A stretch of 10,691 nucleotides of DNA, taken from positions 1 through 10,691 of the forward strand of contig RWJK01000712.1 in the NCBI GenBank assembly GCA_004335835.1, read 5' to 3'. The stretch's first letter is position 1. Every line of letters begins with the position of its first letter. This stretch comes from Scenedesmus sp. ARA3 (lineage: Eukaryota > Chlorophyta > Chlorophyceae > Sphaeropleales > Scenedesmaceae). Both the position numbers and the translations under genes were made by a program. The notes below the pieces were generated by a model, which was not told the DNA's origin, did no database searches, and saw only the letters and a list, made by a program, of their open reading frames with translations. This document shows, in pieces, positions 7,295 through 10,691 of this stretch.

Positions 7295-8911
7295 GGCCAG
7301 CAGCAGCAGCAGCAGCAGCAGCAGGGCCAGCAACAGCAGATGTTGAACTACATGGTTATGCACAGGTTAGTAGTGTTCGAGCACTGAGTGCAGCCTGCTG
7401 GCAAGCTCAGCTGTGGCAAGTGGTGCTGGTTGCGCAAATAGCACATCAGCATGCATAGGAACAGTCAGCGCCCAGGACACCAAGGCACCACAGTCATGCT
7501 GCTGCTGCTGTTCCACTACTTGGACCGCATCCAGCAGCGCACCTGCTTCCTCCACCATGTCAAACAGGCACGCAAACACCCTACAGCAGCAGCAGCAGCA
7601 GCAAGAGCAGCAGCAGCAAGCCAACAATTAACTGCCGATTGTCTGTCACTGAGTGGGACTTGGTCAGCCTCAGCAGCTTGAGCCGCTGGCAAGTGCGAAA
7701 GGAAATTACTTGCTGAACATATATCGCTGCAGACAGCAGGGAGAGGGGTGCCCGGCAAATCTGCTGCTGCCAAGTGCTTTACTGCTGGCCGCATCCTGGG
7801 AACATATAATCGACTTGAATTGGCACTGAGGTAGATGATCATAGATCATAGTTGACTTGTCCCGCCGCCGCACCTGACTATGTTTGGGTGGCTCAGGGAC
7901 TCCTGCACAGCCATCATTATGCTGGCAAGTGCAAAAGAAAAATACTTGCTGAACATATGTTACGAATCACTCAATGATGCCCAGCAGCCGCACCTGACGA
8001 TGTTTGGGTGGCTCAGGGACTCCTGCACGGCCATCTCCATCGCGCCCTTCATCACGCGCCGCTGCTGCTTGGGCACCATCATCACCTGGCAGCAGCGGCA
8101 GCAGCAGCAGCAGCAGCAGCAACGTGACAGCATACGCATGGCGCAGCATGACAGGCAGCTCAGGGAGTGGAAAGAGTGCCTGTTGCGCTTTCGGAACAGC
8201 AGCATCAAAACAAAGCCAGGCCATGCTGGCAGCACCCGTCAGTGTTTCTTTGCTTGCGTCAACGTGCGCAGCACTGCGCTGCAATGCTCGTCAGAGCACG
8301 CAGTCCAGTGCAATGATGTTCCAACCACAACCTGCCTGCTGTGCATTGCATACAGCAAGCCCCTTACCTTCACTGCTGCTGGGCAGCCCTTCCAGGTTCC
8401 AGCATACACGATGCCTGCAGGGGTAATGGGATAAACGCGCGCAGCCACAGGCTTTAGGGATTTGGGTTATTTATGGTGCAAAATCGAAAATCTAAGAAAT
8501 AAATAAAAAATAAACAAAAAGATAAAAAAATAGTTTCACCCACTAGGCTGGCAGACGGCTGACCTTACATAGATTGAACCGCCACATGATGTGATGCACT
8601 TGCAGCATGCGTACATGCACCTGTTGAACCCATATGCTGTACTGCACCTGTCAACACACGTGTCTGAAAACAACACCACAGCAGCTGCTGTTGTTGTGGA
8701 ACACACTGTATGATGTGCCGCAAGCAGCAGTTCTTGCAGAACAGTCACTGGCAGCACGGCCACGACCAATCCCATAGCCGCAAGGTCGTGCAGCCAACCT
8801 CGCAGCTGCTACTGCTGCCGATGAGACCGCTGCTGTATAACTGCTGCTGCTGCTGCTGCTGCTGCTGCTCACCAAAGCCTCCTTTGCCCAGCACCCGCTT
8901 TAGCTCCAGGT
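2498..8911 (-). CDS. Protein kinase, TKL-like, non-RD catalytic loop (13 exons)
   Basis: Exons, in transcript order, are 8911-8873, 8414-8368, 8085-7994, 7580-7543, 7237-7119, 5913-5794, 5566-5489, 5144-5083, 4391-4336, 3959-3882, 3697-3625, 3237-3126 and 2554-2498. All introns are GT..AG and every junction phase matches, giving about 323 residues and a stop. Kinase landmarks in the deduced protein are GKGGFG (glycine loop, about 9-14), AAVK with the ATP-anchoring Lys at about 29, helix C MEMAVQE (about 45-51), HPNIVR, hinge VMEHCEGGTL (about 113-122), HCDLKPAN (about 171-178), ADFG (about 196-199), LAPE (about 223-226), DIYAFG (about 239-244) and QRPTAS. All catalytic residues are present. 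The Arg of HRD is Cys, so this is a non-RD kinase. GTITHLAPE and the overall style suggest an algal TKL (Raf/CTR1-like) kinase phosphorylating Ser/Thr; the substrate is unknown. A 5' start and any sensory or membrane N-terminus were not established. Numerous exon-fragment duplications lie inside the introns. Confidence 0.85.
2738..2782 (-). pseudogene. Degenerate fourth copy of kinase exon 12
   Basis: The copy reads HWPLASEVAQPLQ followed by a gtagaa donor, aligning with QRPPASVVVQQLQ of the better copies. The acceptor side is not recognisable. Confidence 0.5.
2858..2902 (-). pseudogene. Truncated third copy of kinase exon 12
   Basis: The copy encodes EQRPPASMVVQQLQ, but the donor GT after the last Gln codon is replaced by TT, so it is not a normal exon. 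Confidence 0.75.
2967..3063 (-). CDS. Alternative copy of kinase exon 12
   Basis: With acceptor catgcag (3066-3064) and donor gtacat this is a 97-nt open exon reading CHILGCEALTEAFGAQQ, then AEQRPPASVVVQQLQ. It has the same entry and exit phases as exon 12. It lacks the conserved Trp and the PEFPPGTPPPY segment. It can replace exon 12 in frame, but including both would shift the frame. Use is inferred. Confidence 0.5.
3079..3124. repeat. (CA)n/(CATA)n microsatellite
   Basis: An imperfect CA repeat with CG interruptions, ending in catacatacata. It lies in the short intron between exon 12 and its alternative copy. Confidence 0.9.
3126..3237 (-). CDS. Kinase exon 12: subdomain XI
   Basis: A 112-nt exon with acceptor ggcaacag and donor gtatgt. 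It completes Ala and reads PEFPPGTPPPYQALAEAC, WEQQAEQRPTAS and VVVQQLQ. The conserved CW and the QRP Arg of subdomain XI are present. Phase 2 in, phase 0 out. Three further copies follow in the next intron. Confidence 0.88.
3264..3285. repeat. (CAG)n tract upstream of the exon 12 acceptor
   Basis: About seven CAG units on the plus strand. On the coding (minus) strand it is (CTG)n, about 26 nt before the exon 12 acceptor. Confidence 0.9.
3411..3477 (-). repeat. Duplicate of the 3' end of kinase exon 11 with its donor and intron start
   Basis: The segment matches 3582-3647 at about 80% by eye: exon residues PAGILQ (3455-3476), the gtgagt-like donor and about 45 bases of following intron. The offset is 170 bp. 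There is no matching acceptor side, so it would act only as a decoy 5' splice site. Confidence 0.7.
3625..3697 (-). CDS. Kinase exon 11: helix F to helix G
   Basis: A 73-nt exon with acceptor ctgctgcag, lying within the end of a (CTG)n tract (3698-3731), and donor gtgagt. It completes the Gly of AFG and reads MLMFEAYTRHQPFANL, then HPAGILQ. Its 3' end and the intron after it are duplicated about 170 bp further on. Confidence 0.88.
3698..3731. repeat. (CAG)n tract overlapping the exon 11 acceptor
   Basis: About eleven uninterrupted units. On the coding strand the (CTG)n run ends in the ctgcag that serves as the exon 11 3' splice site. Confidence 0.95.
3882..3959 (-). CDS. Kinase exon 10: APE motif and subdomain IX
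   Basis: A 78-nt exon with acceptor gagccag and donor gtgagg. It completes Gly, then reads TITHLAPERYETGSRL and TPAVDIYAF. It contains the APE Glu and the structural Asp of DIYAFG. A (CTG)n tract (3967-3998) sits next to the acceptor. Confidence 0.9.
3967..3998. repeat. (CAG)n tract upstream of the exon 10 acceptor
   Basis: About ten units with one CGG interruption, beginning 6 nt from the acceptor dinucleotide of exon 10. Confidence 0.9.
4247..4325. repeat. Short tandem repeat of gagccgctacagc type
   Basis: The 13-mer gagccgctacagc occurs four times, and a tagcactgaca segment follows the first and last copies. It lies in the intron after exon 9. Confidence 0.85.
4336..4391 (-). CDS. Kinase exon 9: activation loop
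   Basis: A 56-nt exon with acceptor ttgtgcag and donor gtgagg. It completes the DFG Gly and encodes LVKMMTNDRMYIRNKSVS, the activation loop preceding GTITHLAPE. A (CTG)n tract on the coding strand (4403-4456) ends a few bases upstream of the acceptor. Confidence 0.85.
4403..4456. repeat. (CAG)n tract upstream of the exon 9 acceptor
   Basis: About eighteen units interrupted once by GAG, on the acceptor side of exon 9 on the coding strand, followed by a short (caata)n run. Confidence 0.95.
4771..4801. repeat. Tandem ggtaact repeat in the exon 8-9 intron
   Basis: Three to four copies of ggtaact are visible. The intron (4392-5082, about 690 nt) otherwise holds only a small (CAG)n run at about 4600-4622 and no recognised exon. 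Confidence 0.8.
5083..5144 (-). CDS. Kinase exon 8: DFG motif
   Basis: A 62-nt exon with acceptor gcctcag and donor gtgagc. It encodes VLLKTSPDSSLGMVAKLADF and two bases of the Gly of DFG. It continues the catalytic loop directly (PAN-VLL). Confidence 0.9.
5489..5566 (-). CDS. Kinase exon 7: helix E and catalytic loop
   Basis: A 78-nt exon, phase 0 at both ends, with acceptor tgcttgcag and donor gtgaga. It reads VLLHVARSLEHVHRLSL followed by LHCDLKPAN. The catalytic Asp, the Lys and the metal-binding Asn are present. Cys replaces the Arg of HRD, so the kinase is non-RD and may not rely on activation-loop phosphorylation in the usual way. Confidence 0.9.
5745..5781. repeat. Three-copy 13-bp repeat after exon 6
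   Basis: The unit aatgtttgacc occurs twice exactly and once altered (gaggtttgacc), within the intron following the hinge exon. Confidence 0.8.
5794..5913 (-). CDS. Kinase exon 6: hinge and helix D region
   Basis: This 120-nt exon, phase 0 at both ends, has acceptor gccgtag and donor gtgcgt. It encodes VMEHCEGGTLASAVRAGLVH, a typical hinge and start of helix D, and ends with SVTMWKLLT leading into helix E. Two damaged copies of its 5' part lie upstream in the intron. Confidence 0.85.
5980..6015 (-). pseudogene. Truncated second copy of the kinase hinge exon
   Basis: After an intact acceptor (aatgcag) the copy reads VMECCEGHAGF, then diverges and reaches a stop within a few codons. It matches only the first ~30 nt of exon 6. 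Splicing to it instead of exon 6 would truncate the kinase. Confidence 0.65.
6071..6136 (-). pseudogene. Frameshifted copy of the kinase hinge exon
   Basis: The sequence matches the start of exon 6 (MKHCEG, then GTLASVVRVGPVHEV in the next frame). One base is missing after the Gly codon, and the acceptor AG is replaced by a gctgatc context. It is a dead duplicate. Confidence 0.75.
6400..6491 (-). CDS. Alternative copy E of kinase exon 5
   Basis: The frame GALRGVFGRVL then RFRPASQEYLEAGAISNIM is open. Acceptor gtgtcag (6494-6492) and donor gtgggg give 92 nt with the same phases as exon 5 and copy B. Copies B and E are close duplicates that also share upstream intron sequence. It is the copy nearest the hinge exon. 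Function as a mutually exclusive exon is inferred. Confidence 0.5.
6619..6667 (-). pseudogene. Decayed copy C of kinase exon 5
   Basis: The copy reads PPSPGDVEAGVISNIM after a ttcag acceptor, but the donor GT has become AT (atgatg follows), so normal splicing would fail. The downstream intron (about 6525-6618) matches the intron after exon 5 (about 7040-7118), showing that a larger block was duplicated. Confidence 0.75.
6680..6728 (-). pseudogene. Decayed copy D of kinase exon 5
   Basis: The copy reads PAIQKCVEAGAISIVT after a ttcag acceptor. The codon for the terminal Met and the following GT donor are altered (a gttttac context), so it is probably not spliced. It lies 12 bp from copy C. 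Confidence 0.7.
6840..6918. repeat. ACAGAC/ACAGAG microsatellite
   Basis: An imperfect run of 6-bp acagac, acagag and similar units, starting about 5 nt below the donor of alternative exon 5 copy B. It produces open frames on both strands that do not look like genes. Confidence 0.9.
6923..7014 (-). CDS. Alternative copy B of kinase exon 5
   Basis: The frame CALRGVFGCVL then RFRPAGPEDVEAGAISNIM is open. With acceptor tgtgtcag at 7017-7015 and donor gtgggc it is 92 nt, phase 1 in and phase 0 out, the same as exon 5. It could therefore replace exon 5, but splicing in both would shift the frame. Only the last ~51 nt is homologous to exon 5; the upstream part is unrelated. Use as an exon is an inference from borders and phase. 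Confidence 0.5.
7119..7237 (-). CDS. Kinase exon 5: beta4-beta5 loop and beta5
   Basis: This 119-nt exon has acceptor ctgctgcag, placed at the end of a long (CTG)n tract, and donor gtgggg. It completes Val, then encodes FVGSSSASAPGTPMFNPAW and RRFRPASPEDAEAGAISNIM. The last residues are beta5, leading into VMEHCEGG of the hinge exon. The long low-complexity loop is usual for algal TKL kinases. The 3' part of this exon is repeated four more times in the following intron. Confidence 0.8.
7238..7326. repeat. Long (CAG)n tract overlapping the exon 5 acceptor
   Basis: Two runs, 7238-7291 (about 17 units) and 7298-7325, separated by gaagggc. On the coding strand the first run ends in the ctgcag acceptor of exon 5. 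A sequence matching the TACTAAC branch-site consensus lies upstream (about 7366-7372). Confidence 0.9.
7543..7580 (-). CDS. Kinase exon 4: beta4 strand
   Basis: A 38-nt exon with acceptor ctgtag and donor gtgcgc. It completes Arg and reads VFACLFDMVEEA, a good beta4 sequence to follow HPNIV. It enters in phase 2 and leaves in phase 1, exactly what the full-length exon 5 needs. A (CTG)n tract lies directly upstream of the acceptor on the coding strand (7582-7619). Confidence 0.75.
7582..7619. repeat. (CAG)n tract at the exon 4 acceptor
   Basis: About twelve units with a GAG-containing interruption, directly on the upstream side of the exon 4 ctgtag acceptor on the coding strand. Confidence 0.9.
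7874..7921 (-). pseudogene. Duplicated 3' half of kinase exon 3 (possible cassette exon)
   Basis: The copy encodes IMMAVQESLSHPNIV and is nearly identical to the end of exon 3, including the gtgcgg donor. An acceptor-like cttgccag precedes it. With these borders it is 48 nt, phase 2 in and phase 2 out, so inclusion would add 16 residues in frame. Inclusion would duplicate the helix C-beta4 segment and probably disturb the fold. The flanking intron sequence is duplicated too (tggcaagtgc...tacttgctgaacatat at about 7685-7727 and 7921-7965). It may be an unused intronic duplicate. Confidence 0.75.
7994..8085 (-). CDS. Kinase exon 3: helix C and HPNIV
   Basis: This 92-nt exon has acceptor ctgctgccag and donor gtgcgg. 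It encodes VMMVPKQQRRVMKGAMEMA, then VQESLSHPNIV. The Glu in AMEMA is the likely helix-C partner of the beta3 Lys. It ends in phase 2. A (CTG)n tract on the coding strand (8090-8123) abuts the acceptor. Confidence 0.88.
8090..8123. repeat. (CAG)n tract at the exon 3 acceptor
   Basis: About ten units with one CGG interruption, starting 3 nt from the exon 3 acceptor dinucleotide. Confidence 0.9.
8368..8414 (-). CDS. Kinase exon 2: beta2-beta3 with the ATP-anchoring Lys
   Basis: This 47-nt exon lies between acceptor cccctgcag and donor gtaagg. It completes Gly and then reads IVYAGTWKGCPAAVK. The final Lys is the invariant beta3 lysine. Phase 1 in and phase 0 out match the neighbours exactly. 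Confidence 0.88.
8462..8545. other. AT-rich tract within the exon 1-2 intron
   Basis: A run dominated by aaataaa and similar words. It contrasts sharply with the GC-rich surroundings. No gene or element was identified in it. Confidence 0.6.
8841..8870. repeat. (CTG)n tract immediately after the exon 1 donor
   Basis: Ten units on the plus strand, reading (CAG)n on the coding strand directly behind donor GTGAGC. This is the opposite orientation to the acceptor-side tracts of the other exons. Confidence 0.9.
8873..8911 (-). CDS. Kinase exon 1: glycine-rich loop
   Basis: The exon encodes LELKRVLGKGGF and the first base of the next Gly, ending at donor GTGAGC, which runs straight into a (CAG)n tract. 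The acceptor chosen is atatcag at 8914-8912, requiring a phase-1 incoming exon that would complete an Asp codon. Alternatively the frame stays open upstream and an in-frame ATG at 8924-8922 (MAISDLELK) could be the start. The right border is therefore less certain than the donor. Confidence 0.75.
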
Positions 8912-9221
8912 CTGATATTGCCATGCAGGGGTACAGATGACAGCAAGGTGCAGGGTGCGCAGCAGAGACAGCCAGCGACGTGCAAGGAAAATGTGAGAAA
9001 CAGGTGTCAAAGGCGGAGCGGAAAGAAACAGATAGCACGAAGGGCAAGATGCAGGAAGGCAGCTCACAGGCAAGATTAGCTGTACAGAGCAGCAGTGACG
9101 CCAACGGCGGTTCTGGACTAACTGCTGTTTTTTCAAAGTTGAGAATGGACATGACCAACGGCTGAGATGGTTGACTCTGACAGCAAGGCACAGCTGTTGC
9201 TACACCTGCAGCCAGCACATG

Positions 9222-9262
9222 AAGCTGCTGCTGCTGCTGCTGCAGCGGCTGTTGCAGCTGCT
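9222..9262. repeat. CTG-rich tract upstream of kinase exon 1
   Basis: An imperfect (CTG)n/(CAG)n run with a cagcggctgttg interruption. The surrounding 8912-9657 interval holds no confidently identified exon. Confidence 0.8.
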
Positions 9263-9657
9263 GCAGCGTACCTTGCAGGTACCCTCCTGTCCGTGCTGCC
9301 TGCAGGAGCTGCGGCAGCAGCAACAACATCAGCAAAAGCACACCCCGTTGGTGGCAGCATCAAGCAAGACAAACGCGTGTGTTTGGACTGCATGTTTGCA
9401 ATGTGCAAGAGTTAGGCAACTCGCAAGCAAGCTATGTGACACACACACCAGTGCATTGCTGGTGAAGGTGCAGCGCCTGTTCTTGCATTGCTGCTTGTCA
9501 AAGTACACTGCTGTGGTGCATGGACTGCTGAGCATGGTGACACCCCACCCGTGTATGCTGCCACCTTGCAATAAAATTGCTTGCTGCAACAAGCGACGGA
9601 CGCAGACCCGAAGCAAGTTCGCAGGGAATGGTCCGTAGAGAAGAGTATATTCCTTAC

Positions 9658-9682
9658 CTTTGCGCCGATGAAATGCGAAAAA
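9658..9682 (-). CDS. Candidate upstream kinase micro-exon
   Basis: Between cccgtcag and donor gtaagg the frame reads FFAFHRRK plus one base. It leaves in phase 1, and joining to exon 1 would complete the Asp of DLELKRVLG. The basic run after hydrophobic residues could be juxtamembrane. At 25 nt the evidence is weak and rests on phase and splice words only. Confidence 0.25.
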
Positions 9683-9772
9683 CTGACGGGCTAGACCAAC
9701 CGCAACCGCTGCAACTTAGCAAGCCTGCATGCACAGATATACACTGAGTGCAGCAGCTGCCACTGGCCTCAC

Positions 9773-9820
9773 CTTGTCCTGAGAAGCCTGCAGGTTGTTG
9801 CGCACCTGCTGCTGCAGCAT
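9773..9820 (-). CDS. Candidate upstream exon (MLQQQVRNNLQASQDK)
   Basis: A 48-nt segment lies between a good acceptor (gcgctgcag) and a good donor (gtgagg), phase 0 in and out. The Gln-rich helical sequence could be a linker N-terminal to the kinase domain. It has no recognised family. It fits in phase with the candidate micro-exon at 9658-9682. Confidence 0.35.
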
Positions 9821-9904
9821 CTGCAGCGCAAACCAGACACCGCAGCACAAGCAGTGCAGCACAGAATCTCGCATGCTGCTATGATGCCATGATGCTGGAC
9901 AGCA

Positions 9905-10060
9905 GTGCTTGCGTGGACAGCCCACTTGGAGCGCCGGGGGACCTTGGGGGGTCTCTTGGACAAGCAATGCTTGAAGGTGCGCAGTTTTGTAATGTTCATG
10001 CTAGACCTGTCCATCTTTACAAAGGTGAGGCTAGCAGTGAGCTGGGCTACTTTGCAAATG
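9905..10060. other. Unassigned stretch, open on both strands
   Basis: The minus strand from about 10013 shows a basic stretch beginning MDRSSMNITKLRTFKHCL. The plus strand shows KVRSFVMFMLDLSIFTK before a gtgagg donor-like word. Neither could be linked to a family, and at most one can be real coding sequence. Confidence 0.3.
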
Positions 10061-10062
10061 CA

Positions 10063-10315
10063 ACTACAGCACAAAGCATGCAATATATATAGGCGAGGCA
10101 AACATGTGCTGATCTCACAGGCATCAACCATGGCTGCCAGCATGCCTCATTCTGAGCCGAGCTGTGCATACCAATCACACAGATCTCAGTTGCACAAAGC
10201 ATGCAATAGGGCGAGGCAAACATGCGCTGATGTCACAGGCATCAACAATGGCTGCCAGGGTGCTTCAATGTGAGCCGAGCTGTGCGTACCAATCACACAA
10301 ATCTCAGTTGCTCAG
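10063..10315. repeat. Two-copy ~120-bp tandem repeat
   Basis: The blocks gcgaggcaaacatg, tcacaggcatcaac, atggctgccag, gagccgagctgtgc, accaatcacac and atctcagttgc recur in the same order about 118 bp apart (10093 and 10211). The two copies differ by scattered substitutions and small indels. Confidence 0.85.
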
Positions 10316-10627
10316 TGATGCTTGCAAACATGATGGTGTAGTGCTCCTTTCTATTGGGGCGCAGGGCCGATGGCGTTGATGCTATGGCTTGGTGGGTAAC
10401 ATGATGATGAGATCTCAGTTGCCCAGGTCGACGTGAGCAAGATCTGACAGAGCTGCATCGCTGGCATGCACAACGAACACGATTTGAGTTACACAAAGGC
10501 CAGCTGCAGCAGGCCTCACCTGCACCAGAGCCGATGCTGTCCAAGGCTGCGCATTGCTTGCTGATGCATGTGTGCCTGAGTTTTGCCTCTCCGCAGGCTC
10601 CGGGAGCGGAGCACGCACCACAACAGC
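10316..10627. other. No supported gene; one donor-like site on the minus strand
   Basis: A minus-strand stretch above about 10520 ends at ggtgcag followed by gtgagg, resembling an exon end. No domain was recognised in any frame, and the frame could not be chosen. Confidence 0.3.
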
Positions 10628-10635
10628 ATGCTGCT

Positions 10636-10691
<56 letters not shown>
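10628..10691. repeat. (CAG)n tract running off the right edge
   Basis: About twenty uninterrupted CAG units, preceded by catgctgctg. The full length is unknown because the window ends inside it. Confidence 0.95.

Noticed and set aside
6785..7363. Single 192-codon minus-strand gene including a poly-Leu N-terminus and EAGAISNIM repeats
   Set aside because: The frame is open by chance through introns and repeats. The conserved parts are better explained as separate copies of a kinase exon bounded by splice sites.
7120..7458. Plus-strand poly-Ala and poly-Ser frames
   Set aside because: They are translations of (CAG)n tracts antisense to kinase exon 5.

Overview
The window looks like nuclear DNA of a green alga, most likely chlamydomonadalean. 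This is inferred from the GC-rich, intron-dense gene structure, abundant (CAG)n/(CTG)n tracts, (CA)n microsatellites and the style of the kinase and LINE-like reverse transcriptase sequences. No rRNA, tRNA, CRISPR or bacterial-type operon was seen.

The main gene is on the minus strand. Thirteen short exons between 8911 and 2498 splice, with GT..AG borders and matching phases at every junction, into a near-complete protein kinase domain of about 323 residues. It has the glycine loop, the beta3 Lys, a helix-C Glu, an HCD-type (non-RD) catalytic loop, DFG, APE, the subdomain IX Asp and the subdomain XI Arg, followed by a stop codon. It resembles the large TKL-type (Raf/CTR1-like) kinase families of volvocine algae. 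The true N-terminus was not resolved; weak candidate exons lie near 9658-9682 and 9773-9820.

The most unusual property is repeated local duplication of exon pieces inside this one gene. The beta4-beta5 exon has four extra copies, two of them usable as phase-compatible, mutually exclusive alternatives. The subdomain XI exon has three extra copies, one usable. The helix-C exon has an in-frame 48-nt cassette copy. The hinge exon has two decayed copies, and the subdomain IX exon has one partial copy. In addition, (CTG)n tracts on the coding strand lie directly upstream of the 3' splice site of seven of the exons. The locus may therefore be an alternative-splicing kinase, or a gene being remodelled by microsatellite-associated tandem duplication.

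Layout: 1-789 is a fragment of a non-LTR retrotransposon reverse transcriptase (minus strand, running off the left edge). 790-1206 has no supported gene. 1207-1835 is a ~180-bp tandem repeat array. 1836-2497 has no supported gene apart from a CTG tract just past the kinase stop. 2498-8911 is the kinase gene. 8912-10060 may hold upstream kinase exons. 10060-10315 is a two-copy ~120-bp repeat, and a (CAG)n tract runs off the right edge.
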